From Diphasiastrum complanatum (Eukaryota; Streptophyta; Lycopodiopsida; Lycopodiales; Lycopodiaceae): DNA of 64,000 bases. Both the position numbers and the translations under genes were made by a program. The stretch lies in the NCBI GenBank assembly GCA_029204225.1, contig MU832666.1, positions 1 through 64,000 on the forward strand, written 5' to 3'. Of the stretch, positions 34,561-45,720 are shown one piece after another. How positions within the stretch are numbered: position 1 is the first letter of the stretch; every line of letters begins with the position of its first letter. The notes below the pieces were generated by a model. It had not been told where the DNA came from. It ran no database searches and saw only the letters and a list, made by a program, of their open reading frames with translations.

Positions 34561-35170
34561 CCATTACAGTAATGGGATACCTTCTAATATTATGTTCAAT
34601 TTTTTAACGGATTAAAAAGCAGCAAATATGTGTTTTTTTTTTAAACGCAGATTTGCACTTTTTTTATGCCCGTCCATATGGCATCCGTATGACTGCCATG
34701 TGGCATCATCATAGTGGTCAATCAAAGTCAAACTACCTATTATGCTTCATAATGTACATGTGAAAAAATTTAAGATACCCATTACACAATGAAAGGTGTC
34801 TGGGCAAAGGCCATTCTGCCCAATTCGGCTTTCCAAAATTTCTTAGGCTCAGCCCCTCCGGCCCTCGCCCAAAAAGTTCTGGAAATCCTTACCGAGCATA
34901 ATGGCTTGTGCTCGGCCCCTTCCATAGTACATAAAAGACCAGGATAAAGTACATCAGCCTCAACCTATAGGACCAAGTATACACCCTTAGAACACAAACA
35001 TCAGCCTTGAACTTGAAGGGCAAGGTAAATTGCCTCAAGGACCATGCAATGCCCCAAATGCTAACCTTCAAAGTTGTAACTAGTGTTGTGCGGGTATCAA
35101 AAAAATTTATACGAGTCAACTGCCCTTTTGATTCGATCGTTTGCAACTTGAGATATTGAGTTTTTTCTTC
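34561..35170. other. Non-coding
   Basis: AT-rich sequence with runs of T and A. No motif that I can name. Confidence 0.3.
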
Positions 35171-35724
35171 TCATCTTTGATCATTTCGAAGACATTTCAA
35201 GTTCCTCTCCAAAGTGGTCCCGTCTACCACACACCAATTTCCATTAGTTTTGGTTGGTGGTGACAATATTACTGTTGGGATGCCATGTGTGCATGATATC
35301 ATTGTTACAAAACCACATGAATTGCATTGTCTCACCTTTGTTATGTCGTAGAATGCCAAAAACTTGTGTATATCTAATAATAGCCCACATTGTTTTATGA
35401 ATATCTATCTCTTTCCAAAACTACATTCACAAGTTGGATGTGTTGCCTCACCTCTCATTGTCTGTGAGGGATGTCATTTAGTGGCAAGGAGACTGTAGGA
35501 ATGTTTACATATTCAACATCTGGCTTGTGAGACACGTTTTCATTGTCTTTTGTCCATTGTGAAACTAGATGCTTTCGTGGAATACTTTGCTCATTTCCAT
35601 TTGAATTTTTTGAAATAGATGGCAAAGAGGCATGGTCCACAATGTTGTGCACAAGGTTAACAAATGAAGTTCCTTGAATGACAATTGTCTTGTTGGAAGA
35701 CACTCTCTTCACCAATTTTTCCAT
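35171..35724 (-). pseudogene. Two unrecognised minus-strand ORFs
   Basis: The frames at 35724-35455 (MEKLVKRVSSNKTIVIQGTS, ending SLPLNDIPHRQ) and 35359-35171 (LAFYDITKVRQCNSCGFVTM) have a normal protein composition and lie 95 bp apart on one strand. They may be pieces of one decayed gene, possibly related to the DDE-like remnants at 38.5-40 kb, which share the strand. I recognise no domain. Confidence 0.25.
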
Positions 35725-36277
35725 GCAATGTGTCTACCTTTAAGATATGATACATAGCGAGCACTTTGTAAAATGGCATTTACCACATCACCAACACAAG
35801 CTTCATATAATGACAACTATGTCTTGTAACTCTCAGCCACCAACCAACTCCCATGTTTGGACTCCAACAAATTGACAGTAGGAATCATTGCTATTTCACC
35901 AAAATTTGTAGAGAGATATATATCTATATATATAAAGATATTTTAGAGAGAGAGTGTAAGGGTTACCGTCAAAAAATTAACCCTGTGCCGCCAAATATGT
36001 CATGCTCTGCCCGCGAAACATGTCACCCATTCTACAAAGAAAAGAGCTTAAAAAAGATGTTTAAAAAAAATGATTAAAAAAACAACACATTAAAGCCTTT
36101 TTTTTTGTCACACCATATAGTAGGGTGGGTTACTCGTTGCACATCTCCACTCCTTGCACAATATGTCCTCCACTCCTTGCACATCTCCTCACGCTCGCCG
36201 TCTTTGCCCGCTGCCTCCCTGCTTGCTATCCATGCATGGTGTATCTCTCTCTCGGTCTGGCTCTTGCTCGCTCTCCA

Positions 36278-36279
<2 letters not shown>

Positions 36280-36365
<86 letters not shown>
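36280..36365. repeat. (CT)n microsatellite
   Basis: About 86 bases of uninterrupted CT on the plus strand. It creates spurious poly-Ser-Leu and poly-Arg-Glu frames, which I left out. Confidence 0.97.
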
Positions 36366-36367
<2 letters not shown>

Positions 36368-36639
36368 ATTGCACGCATCAATTGCAACGTATCTGATATG
36401 TGCAGCATTCTGTTATTCGTAAACCTTTTTTGCTTTTTTTTTTTATTGCTTTCTTGTAGAGCCGAGCAGATTCACAGTCGCTTGCAAAAAAGAAGATCCA
36501 CTGCTGCTAAGAAGCAATCAGTTGTGTATTGAATGAACCGAAGTCACAGTTGGAAGGTACTTATATGATCTTAATTGGAAGCAATCGATACTTTATATCT
36601 TGCAATCTCAATACCTACCAGCTCTTCAGCAAATCGATT

Positions 36640-36720
36640 GCCTTGCAGATTCACAGCCGCTTTGCTGAGAGCCGCTTTGCAGAGACACTTTTCAGAGCCG
36701 CTTTGCACAGGTATGTTAAT
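36640..36720. repeat. Short tandem unit GAGCCGCTTTGC
   Basis: The unit appears as cacagccgctttgctga, gagccgctttgcagaga and cagagccgctttgcaca in close succession. A related piece, gattcacagtcgcttgc, occurs at about 36469. Non-coding. Confidence 0.7.
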
Positions 36721-36879
36721 TAAGCATCTCTTTTATTTGTTCATGTTTCCAATTGATCGTTACTGTAAACTAAGTAAAGATGCACATAGCCACGTGAATG
36801 AAACTCAACAAATTTAAATGAAACACACTATGTTACTCATCATATTTTTTACTCATCAAATTATGGGATCAGAATCATT

Positions 36880-37394
36880 AGTTTCTGTAGCGATGGATAG
36901 TTTAGCGTCTATAGCGACGGATAGTTTATGTAGCGATGGATAGTTTATCATTAGTTTCTATAGCGATGGAATGTTTTTTATCATTTGCTTGGAAGCATTA
37001 GTTTCTATAGCGATGGATTAGTTTATCATTTGTTTTGAATCATTAGTTTTTGTAGCGATGGATCATTAGGAATCTTCTAACATTATGCCATGCTCAACTT
37101 TATACCATAAGAGGAACCTATGCCATTCAACCAACCCCCTCCTCTACTTAGTTCTCGTGGGTCCTCCTCGGGTTTCAACTCAGGCATGGACGACAACGTT
37201 CTCCAGATTCCAGTGAGAGGATCCAAAGCATACCATATCATCGAGTCTTGTGCTAATCTTATGAAATCATAATCTATTGTTTCCCTCATCATTTCAAGTG
37301 TTTTAGGATCCTTATTTGCTGTAATTTTTACAGATAGTCTAGCGTCTGTAGCGATGGATCATTAGGAATCTTCCGACCATTATGCCATGCTCAA
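36880..37394. repeat. TGTAGCGATGGATAG repeats with 47-bp direct duplication
   Basis: Seven copies of a motif (T/G)TAGCGA(T/C)GGAT occur between 36887 and 37361. A longer 47/48-bp stretch, from tgtagcgatggatcattagg to ccatgctcaa, is present twice, at 37051-37097 and 37347-37394. The two long copies flank the F-box/kelch fragment. Confidence 0.8.
37083..37292 (-). pseudogene. F-box/kelch-repeat protein fragment (At1g22040-like)
   Basis: The 69-codon frame contains MIWYALDPLTGIWRTLSSMP and RGGGWLNGIGSSYGIKLSMA. This resembles the linker and first kelch region of the plant F-box/kelch protein typified by Arabidopsis At1g22040, where WYALDP...W..LPPMP is conserved. Full-length members have about 480 residues, with an N-terminal F-box for SCF ubiquitin ligase binding and kelch blades for substrates. 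Here only one blade region exists, between two 47-bp direct repeats, and its stop codon lies inside the left repeat. It is most likely a captured or relocated exon fragment. The family match is from memory and moderate. Confidence 0.45.
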
Positions 37395-37479
37395 GCACCT
37401 CTTCATTTAGTCAATGGCTTCATGCACTAATACTTGGATTGAGTGGTGTGCAAGAACTGTATTAAATGAACTTGGATCA

Positions 37480-37830
37480 AATGACCCGTCTTGACACGAC
37501 CCGACCAAGGGTCGAAAAAATGAACTATATTAAATGACCCGACCCGACCCAACCAAGGGTCGAAAATTTTTTGACACGACTCGACTCGACACGACCAAGG
37601 GTCGGAAACTTTCAACTTGACCCGACCCAACCCGACCAAGGAGTTTAGGGTTTAGGGTGGGAAGATTTTGACTCGAACCGACCTGACCAAGGGTCCAAAA
37701 ATTTCGACCCGAAACGACCAAGGGTCGTAATGTCGGAAAATGTTTTGGGTCAGATTTTTTTTCATTGGGTCAGAGTTTTACCATTGGGTCGGATTTTTTT
37801 GACAAGGATGACCAGGGTCGAAAAAGTCAG
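37480..37830. repeat. GACCCGACC-AAGGGTCGAAAA degenerate repeat
   Basis: At least six variants of cgaccaagggtcgaaaa, mostly preceded by one or more gacccgaccc blocks. Each unit contains the small inverted repeat CGACC-AAG-GGTCG. The units are unevenly spaced and diverged. Open frames across it (PWSGRV repeats) are a by-product. Confidence 0.7.
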
Positions 37831-37983
37831 ACCTGACCTCTTTTATAAGAGTTACAGTGGGTTGAAAAAGGCTTCTGTCGAAAATATCCGATACTAGGAT
37901 ACCCAAAATCAGAATTTTTTGATACGAGATCGACTCGAAAAATTTGTAAATTTTCGATACCCAAGATCAGATGTCCACCCGTG

Positions 37984-38340
37984 GGTACATACACATACAT
38001 CGGCCACCCGTCAACGACCATCAGCTTTTCTCCTAAACATCGACTTTCAAAGACTCGAATTTTTTGAAGACTCGAATTTTTCAAAGGCTTGAATTTCTCC
38101 CAAGACTCAAATTTCCCAAGACTCAAAATTTCAAAAGACTCAAATTTTTCAACAACTCGAATTTTTCCCAAGACTCGAATTTTTCCCAATACTCAATTTT
38201 TACCAAGACTCGAAATTCTCGATGACTCGAATTTTTCTCAAGACTTGAATTTTTCCTAGACTCGAATGGACGACCACGTACATACGCACACATACATCGG
38301 CCACCTGTCAACGACCATCGACTTTCCTCCTAAATCATCG
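37984..38340. repeat. 17-bp minisatellite flanked by a 60-bp duplication
   Basis: About thirteen copies of aagactcgaatttttccc, diverged and 14-18 bp long, occupy 38042-38266. The array is flanked by two copies of a longer unit that begins at acatacatcggccacc(c/t)gt and runs through caacgaccatc and ctcctaaa, at about 37990-38040 and 38293-38335. A third short piece (cccgtcaacga) recurs at about 38349 and 38409. Confidence 0.8.
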
Positions 38341-38528
38341 TTGCTCGCCCGTCAACGAGATATCGAATTTCCAAATCATCGGTCGCCACCTAGATTGCCT
38401 GCCATTGCCCGTCAACGACGGGCACTCACAACTAGTATATATATAAATCAATAGACAAATGAGAAATATCAGATACTGTTTATCAGTATCTATATTTAAA
38501 TTTTGTTTGGTAGTGTATAGCCCAAAGT

Positions 38529-40000
38529 TTACAAAATCAAGACAGTTCTAAAGTCATAAAAACTCACAAATTTTATATATTTGCCCCATTGATGAGAATA
38601 TCTAACATGCCACCATGATAACCATGCCTCGAGAGCTGGAATTTGTGAGGCATATGCAGCCCCAGAACGCCAAAAACTCCTCACCACATTGTACTTTATG
38701 TCATCATCCATGTTGTTATCTGCCAAATGCCAAGATTCACTAAGGGATACATGTTTACCTCTAAACTCTTAGAAAATAAATTGGTTGGTATGTTTTCGCA
38801 TACTATCCTTGAAGTGAAAGAGACATGATCTTTCTCTTCCTTCCATTCTAATAGATTCTCCTTCTCCATAAACTTTTCTGACTGCATTCCAATTAGCTAC
38901 AACCTCATCTGTCATGAACCCTTTGAATTGCACCTCGTCCACACCTTGTTTGCACATCACGACATTTAACATTTCTCAAAACTTAATTTGGGCCTTAGTG
39001 TCTTTGACTTTCATATCACATACAACAATCGATTGCAAGCTTTGTATACTGAAAGTGGTTTGAAAAAATTAAGTTCATGTGTGTCTCATTCAAATGACGA
39101 TTGAACAAAATTAAGCAAACTCCAAGCTATAGAGATTGGTTTAACTTGATATCATAAACATGGGCAGCCATCTTGCTCCAGTCTTTCACTCTTCTCAAAT
39201 GATCAAAACGGATCCATGAATGCTCCAAACCATTTTCTTTTTGCATATGCCTCACCAGATCCACCTTAGATGCAGGACCAACCATAGACATCTTGAACAC
39301 AAAACATTTGTCAATCGTGTCATCTCTAAGTTGCCCTGAAAATAATGACCCATTAGAAATAATCATATTGGCACTTCTCTTTTAGACCGAGGATAGAGTC
39401 AATAGAATCTGCTTTAGGGTGATTTTCTAATTCGTATTCATTGATCCATTGTCAAAGCTTGCAAAACGCATCTAACTTAATATAATTGAAACAATCTAAT
39501 CACACACACAACATCAAGATGATACACCGATCCCAAAGGCTGGAGCAGAAGCAAAATTGAAACTAGAAATTACCTCCTTTGATTGGTAATTGGTTGCAAT
39601 TGGTCCAGTGACTCTCCTGATTTTTTCGCTGATAGCAAGAATCAACCCTTTCATAATTATCTCTTTGGCCACTTCCTTCTCTCTCTTTTTGGTCCAACTC
39701 CAGATAGTGACTTTCAATTTGTTCCCACACCAAGTTTTTGACGATCTCACTTTTGTTTCGACATTGACCCTCTACAACCTCATGAAAATGTCTACCCACA
39801 TCTATTGCAAGTCTTGTGTACCTAATATCAGTAGGTTTGACATAGAATATTTTGGCATTACAGGAGTCCACAAAAGTTGGCTTTTCACCACAATGAAAAC
39901 AACAAAATCCACCATGTTTTTTTTTTCCACTTTTCTTGTTGCACAATAGACAGGGACAATCTACCTTTCCACTGTGACATATTTGCTTCTCCAAAAGCAT
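38529..40000 (-). pseudogene. Remnants of an unclassified DDE-like transposase
   Basis: Frames on the minus strand from 40000 downward appear to be parts of one protein. First is a zinc-binding N-terminus (CPCLLCNKKSGKKKHGGFCC, then FHCGEKP). A block FYVKPTDIRYTRLAIDVGRH follows with histidines (GRHFHEVVEG). At 39.37-39.13 kb comes DKCFVFKMSMVGPASKVDLV and WIRFDHLRRVKDWSKMAAHV. At 38.97-38.53 kb come FKGFMTDEVVANWNAVRKVY, RSCLFHFKDSMRKHTNQF and LEAWLSWWHVRYSHQWG. From memory, similar proteins of unknown name recur in genomes of mosses, lycophytes and ferns. GFMTDEVVANWNAV is arranged like the second catalytic Asp of MULE-type transposases. Frameshifts and stops separate the parts. No terminal repeats seen. 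Function is inferred. Confidence 0.45.
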
Positions 40001-40229
40001 TTCGATAACTGTGAAGATTTTATAAATCAGTAAGATCCAAAATCATCTCTTGATCTTTGGTTATGAAAGACAATACAATGAGCACCATTGGCAATGTAGA
40101 AAATCAATATCTACTTGATGAAAGAGATGCTAACTCAACAAGATCTTGATCAAACATCAAATATATGATAAAATGAAGTTTTTGTCCATAGAATAACAAT
40201 AAGGTATTGTATCTCACATGTATGGGTAC

Positions 40230-40687
40230 TGTTAGTACATCCATGCTAATACATGCAAGATAATATCCAATGTAAGCTTTGTAGGCCCAAAATGAGCTAT
40301 TAGCCTTAAGAACAAGGTGGTTCCCTCTATAGGCCCTCCAAAGTAATTAATAAGGATAATAGGCCAATATGGGCCCAATGTAGCCTAAATAATACTTAAA
40401 AAGAGCTAATTATCCCTCAAGATAGTTAAGTTTAGTTAAGTGAGAGCATTCTCTATAACTAGGCAAGAGACATCATTTTGTGAATCTTTTGGCTCATTTA
40501 AACTATGGCTTGCATTTACAAGGAATCAATGCTCCATTTCCATTGATTGTACTCTTCCTTTCAATTCCATTGCGATCTCATGGTTTCTAGCTTTCTATTG
40601 ATATGTTATCATGAGTGTCTTCTTATCTTCTTGCTTCTAGCTTTACTTCATTGCTATTGCTATTAGTTTGGGATTTGGCACATGACA
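40230..40687 (+). repeat. LTR with adjacent primer binding site
   Basis: It starts TGTTAGTACATCCATGC and ends CACATGACA, five bases before TGGTATCAGAGC at 40693-40704. The layout LTR-PBS is that of a 5' LTR. The following 760 bp hold leader-like AT-rich DNA and no gag or pol. The rest of the element is therefore lost or was never coding (a non-autonomous element). Confidence 0.6.
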
Positions 40688-40692
40688 TTTCT

Positions 40693-40704
40693 TGGTATCA
40701 GAGC
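40693..40704 (+). promoter_or_regulatory. Primer binding site
   Basis: TGGTATCAGAGC, the canonical complement of the 3' end of initiator methionine tRNA. Confidence 0.85.
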
Positions 40705-41560
40705 ATAGATCCTAAATTCATGATGATTCTATGTGAATTTCATTAGATTTGATAAGTTTATTGCATTTGTAGCTATCTTTTTGATAATTTATAACTTTGA
40801 ATTTTTCATGTCTGTTCAGATGAATTTTTAAAATTTAATTTCATTTTTATTTCAATTTTATTCTACCTTTGTAGAGCTTTGTCTTAGCTTTCATTTGCAC
40901 CAATTTGCAAGGCATTTGGATAAGAGATGCAAAAGTTATTGCACTTTTCCCCAAAGCTGTCAAAATAGGTGACTAGAATTTTCATTTCACTTTTTTTTCA
41001 TTTTTCAGATTTGGTTTGAGTTTTAATCTCAAGTTTCTTTACATAACATTTTATAGCATTTTCTTGGCTTTGATCCGATCCACATGGCAGGTCATTTGGA
41101 TTAGTATCCAAAAAGTTATGACAAATCTTGTTTTCTAGCTCTAGTTTTGCTAATTTTCTTCTTTCAAAACTTTCAGCCCTGTTCTGTTGTTAATTTGACC
41201 TAACAAATCACATTCAATCATTGATCTGATCTTTTATGATGATAGATCTTGTTGTTAGCTTTTCAAAGATACTGAGTTTGTGTGATTTGGATCAATATTG
41301 AGGAAGTTATGATCAAATTAGTGGAGATGGGTTAGACTAGCCAGAATTCTGAAAATTTTCTTTTGGATTTTTCAAGTGAGAGAGAAGCACTTCAACTTCT
41401 CATTTGTGAAGTTTTGTTTCTTTGTAAAAGAATTTCAGTTTCTTCATTTTGAAGTTTTGTAGGCGCATTAAAAAAAAAGGAACTGACCTAACCCTACCTT
41501 CGCACAACCCTAACCCTACCCTACCCTCGCAATTAGATTAGAAAGAGAAAAAAGTGTCAA
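40705..41560. other. Retroelement leader-like DNA with degenerate repeats
   Basis: Three diverged copies of a segment with the form (g/t)catttggat(a/t)ag...caaaaagttatg occur at about 40912-40950, 41092-41122 and 41281-41315. No coding capacity. Near 41490-41530 there are several ccctaac(c) words that look like, but do not form, a telomeric array. Confidence 0.4.
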
Positions 41561-42838
41561 AAACCTAAAAAGACACCTTGCCAAAATTTTATAACCCTAA
41601 CTTTTGGACCTATTTAAAAAAAAATACTACCCTAAACCTAAGGACCCCTCTGTCTCTTCCCAGATGCCTGCCTGCTGCTCTCACACGGCCCCCACTCTTT
41701 TCCCTGGTCGTACCCCCCACCTCCTCACATTCTATCTTCTCTCACTCCCACGCGCCCCCCTCTTACTCCCCTTCCCTCGTTCTCTCCCTCTCTCTCCTCA
41801 CGCCCCCCCACCCACCCCTCCCCACCCCAGTGTTCAGAAAAGCCGGCATAGTTCAAGAATGAAACCGGCATCTTTTCCCAAAAACCGGCATGGCAAAAAT
41901 TATGCAGGATTTTTTATGTCATATATCTTGGATTTTATAGGGAAAAATCCCTCGGCAGTAGGCGTCTAGCGGGCAACATTCCCTGAAAAGATTTTGGCTC
42001 CTAATAGATGCACCAATGTTAGTAGACGTCTTTCGGATGGGGGATTGGTCTCGCCAGAAAGTCCTAAAAGGGTCAAGGGGCACCACTTTTTATGGTGGTT
42101 GCCCTATGTGAGTAACAGAGGTACCACCACATCCAATCCTGAGGGCCTTCTCTATTACCCCGTGATCCCTAGTCGATGAGAGTTTTCCACACCCTTAGAG
42201 GTACGACGCAAGGAGGGGTGCTAGTCTTATGGTTCAATGATCCACGACCTTTCAAGGTTCATGTTTTCAATCCCAATTATCTGATTGCTAGATCATGATT
42301 TCCTCATGCAAGTCGGCTCCTTGATGGCCCTTGATGGCTAAGTTCCAAGTTTGATGTGGTTTTAAGACATGTACATCATCTAACGATTAAGCAGTGTTGT
42401 CCTTAGTTCGAAGAGTTGTCCCTAGAATTTAGAGTACTGCTCTTTGTCCTACAATTCCTAAGGGCATGTCTTGGCCTTATCGGATAATGTCTTTAAATGG
42501 TAAGGGGTGATCCTTGAAAGGTAAGATCATGCCTCCCAATGAAGCACAAGCTCTAGTGCATAAGCATTTGTGCTTAAGCAATCATGTGATTCTCAATGGG
42601 TAAGGCTATCCTTTCAAGCAACCCTACGTGAAGTGCGCGAAAAATTGCTCGTAACATATCCATACCCATGGAAGTGCTTGTGGGGTGTAAGTTATACACG
42701 TCGCTCTGATTGGTGGAGCGCTGGTATTTTGCTGACCGACGGACCTAGGTATTTCGCTAGACATTTTCGACGACGGGTGTGACTAGTGCGACTCTTAACC
42801 AAGGTGGTGTATTTCAACCACATTTGGTGGATGACTCG
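41561..42838. other. Non-coding, with a CT/C-rich patch
   Basis: The patch 41640-41840 is rich in C and T and yields proline-rich spurious frames. The rest holds nothing that I recognise. Confidence 0.35.
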
Positions 42839-43487
42839 TGTGAAAGGTTCAACTAGTTTCATCGTATTTGCTATAATTTCATATTTGGCATATTGAGGCC
42901 AAAACTTGTTTTAGGCTTAAAGATTGACTTTTGAAAGTTCATTTGTCTAAATGTCATTTGAATAAATACTTTTTGAAAGTGTGGGAAATTTAGAATGCGA
43001 GTTTGAGTAGATTCAAATTTGAATAGTTGGGTACATTGATTCTAGACCCAAAAATAGTAGGGCTTGCATTTTGGAGGGAAAGCCAAGTGGCCAAATAGGG
43101 TTTGGACATGTTATAAAAGGATGTAACTCATGGAGAGAGCAATTTTCTCTCTTCTCTATCTCATTTCATGCTTATACATGGTTCTCTTGGGTTCTACTAT
43201 CCATTGGTGCACTATCTTGGTGATTGCTTGCAATTCTATGTGTGAGATGGTCATTTATTGCTATTTTCGGATCCACACGTGTGAAATATAATAGCTTGCT
43301 GTTTTTGTACGGAAAGCAACAGTTTTTTATCATTTCATTCAAGTTTGATCAAGTTCTATTAGTGTTTGCATCTCATTGTGTGTGTAGATGCTGATTTTTA
43401 TACATTGGTGAGATTGGTAGTATATTTCTCTTTCTAACCAAAGATCATTCAAGTAGATTGGATCATAATGATCTGAAATCTTTCACA
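42839..43487 (+). repeat. Copia 5' LTR
   Basis: The ends form a perfect inverted repeat TGTGAAAG...CTTTCACA, and the last base abuts a primer binding site. A TATA box candidate (GTTATAAAAGG) lies near 43112. Length is 649 bp. A truncated gag follows, so this is the 5' LTR of a decayed element. Confidence 0.8.
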
Positions 43488-43499
43488 TGGTATCAGAGC
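43488..43499 (+). promoter_or_regulatory. Primer binding site
   Basis: TGGTATCAGAGC immediately after the LTR end, matching initiator methionine tRNA. Confidence 0.9.
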
Positions 43500-43590
43500 T
43501 TGTGTTTCAGGTTATGAAGGAGGAAATCATATCTATCAATGATTTGGTGAAGATCTGCTTCTCAAGGAAGTTGGTAAGTGCACATCATCT

Positions 43591-44253
43591 TTGGAAGCTT
43601 GGAATTCATTGAAGAAGCTTTATGAATCCAAGTCTACTTCTAGGCAAATCTTTTCTTGTTTGCAAAAGAATGAAGAAAGTCCAAGTACTTTTGTTTTGAG
43701 AATGAAAGCATTGAATGATGAATTGGCTTGCATTGATGAAATCATTAAGGAAGGAGAGCTTATTCAAGTAATTCTTAATGGCTTGTTGGATGCTCATGCT
43801 ATCATTGTTCAAAGTATTGCTATTCAAAATACTTTGCCAAGTTTGATAGATCTTCAAGAGATCCTAATCAATGAGGAATATAGGCTTCCAACAAGAGGTG
43901 GATCTACATCGACACTTCAAGAGGATGCTATGTTCACAAAGGGCAAATTCAAGGGCAAAACCAAAAGTAAGTGGTCTAATGAGCAAGATCAAGTGGATGC
44001 TTCTTCAAGTGGCAAAAAGAAGGATAGATCAAAGCTCAAGTGCTTCTATTGTGGCATCAAAGAACACTTTGCAAGTGAGTGCTACAAGAAAAAGAGAGAT
44101 CAAGGAGACAAGCAAGGTAATATTACTCTTGATGAGGATGGTTTGGATGTTCAAGATGCAAATGATGATGCTTTTGTGATGTCTTCATCTATGCTTGCTA
44201 ATGATGGAGATCTAGATCCTTGGTGGATTGATAGTGGATTGATTCACACATGA
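43591..44253 (+). pseudogene. Copia gag, truncated at both ends
   Basis: The frame starts without ATG at LEAWNSLKKLYESKSTSRQI, inside the UBN2 gag domain, and continues FVLRMKALNDELACIDEIIK. The zinc knuckle CFYCGIKEHFASEC (CX2CX4HX4C) follows, and the frame ends at WWIDSGLIHT, the first residues of the protease, whose expected SGASSHM is altered. The gag N-terminus that should follow the PBS is missing, so about 80 residues are deleted. The rest of pol is absent. The closest relative in this window is the element at 61.7-63.8 kb, sharing LKCF(Y/F)CG and HFASECYKKK. Confidence 0.9.
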
Positions 44254-44509
44254 CCTTTCACAAAAAGTACTTCACTTCTTTGTTGAAATCTTTCACAGTT
44301 CGCTCTTGTGTTTCAAAGAGACTGGGTTTAGTGACCCAATCGTTTGAAAACCTTTAATGCACCGTACGATGTTAAGAGTTTCTAGAAACTATGCATGGAA
44401 TGTGAAAAGATTGACTTTAGCTTCAAAATCTTGAAAACGTCATAAACAATGCGAACATGATATCCATGGAATAATATAGCACCCAACTTATGGCTCATTA
44501 GTAAGTACA

Positions 44510-44705
44510 TTGAGCCAACTCAGGTTCAGCGAGCTCAGAAGATCTTCAGACGTCCAACTGTAGGTTCGGCTATCTAGCAAACGGTCAACGAGCTTCGACA
44601 CCAAGTTCATTTAGCCAGCTCAGGTTCAGCGAGCTCAGAAGTCCAGCTGTAGATTCGGCTATCTAGCAGATGGTCAATGAGCTCCAACAAGCTCAGACTT
44701 GCAAC
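44510..44705. repeat. Two-copy tandem repeat of about 100 bp
   Basis: The unit agcca(a/g)ctcaggttcagcg, followed by agctcagaag, gtccaactgtag, ttcggctatctagca and ggtcaacgagct, occurs twice in succession with a small deletion in copy two. Non-coding, just 3' of the truncated Copia gag. Confidence 0.75.
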
Positions 44706-45239
44706 ATCCTCAAGTTTAAGTGGAGGGTCACCGCCAGCTTAGAAGGGATTCAGATGCACAATTGTAGGTCCATTTGCTTCCCCATTAAATCGCATGTACT
44801 TGGTGGGTGGAGGCCTTAAATGTTTAATCATGGTCTAGTTTTGTTTTAGACCAAGTAGTTTGCCCTCCTCCTAGGTTTTTTGCTTCCAAGTCCCCTTCTC
44901 CATTATTATCCAAATGTGTAGATAGCTTCATTTGTCAACCCCTACGGTTGTAGATGGCCTCTATTCTTACCCTTATATATATGGGTATAAGGACTCTCCT
45001 TTCTCCATTCTAAGCTTTCGACTCTAGGTTGTCAATTTCTCTCCTCTCTTCAAGTATTCACTTGCTCATGGCTCGGGGGTGAGGTGTTGCTTACATCTCT
45101 AGTTGGATGGGTAGTTTTTGGCTCCCACTAGTCTCTATTTGTGATCTTCTTATCCTCATCTTAGTAATCTTTTTGGTGGTCTTTACAAGGAATCATCCAC
45201 ATACAATGCAACAACAAGAAATAACCCATTTACATTTTT

Positions 45240-45720
45240 TACATATTTTTTAGTATCAACATAGCATCTCCTGAATCCATTCTCCATAAAAAAATACCAC
45301 ATCCTAAAAATTGTTTAGACCATATAGAGATCTTTTTAATGCACGTACAATGCTGGATCCATCCTCAAAGCCAGGTGGTTGTTTCATGAGTAGCTCTTCT
45401 TCTATGTCACCATTTAGAAACGTGGTCTTCACATCCATCTGCTCAATTTCCATGTTTCCCCCAAGCAATCAGAAATCTGAGTGAGCTTATCTTGACAACA
45501 GGGGCAAACGTTTCGACATAATCAATCCTTTTGACCTGGCTGTATCTCTTTGCAAACTAGTCTGGGCTCGTACCACTGAATACTCCTATCTACTTGATAT
45601 TTCACCTTAACACCCATTTTCATCCGACTACCTTTCTTCCTGTGGTAGGTCATCGACCAAGTCCCAAGCTTCGGTTTTCTTAATCAAAATCACTTCCTTG
45701 ATCATTGCCCTAAATTGTGC
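45240..45720 (-). pseudogene. Heavily decayed Copia reverse transcriptase
   Basis: On the minus strand, broken frames give a succession characteristic of the first half of Copia RT: KTEAWDLVDDLP, then VVRARLVCKE (compare ERYKARLVAKG in the family), KLTQISDCLGET, and KDLYMV followed by WYFFMENGFRRC. There are many stops. Only the order and a few words remain, so it is an old copy. Confidence 0.6.

Noticed and set aside
36105-36532. Several overlapping Ser/Leu- or Arg/Glu-rich frames on both strands
   Set aside because: They are translations of the (CT)n microsatellite.
41480-41530. Telomere-like CCCTAAC words
   Set aside because: The repeats are irregular, mixed with ccctacc and too few to be an interstitial telomere array.
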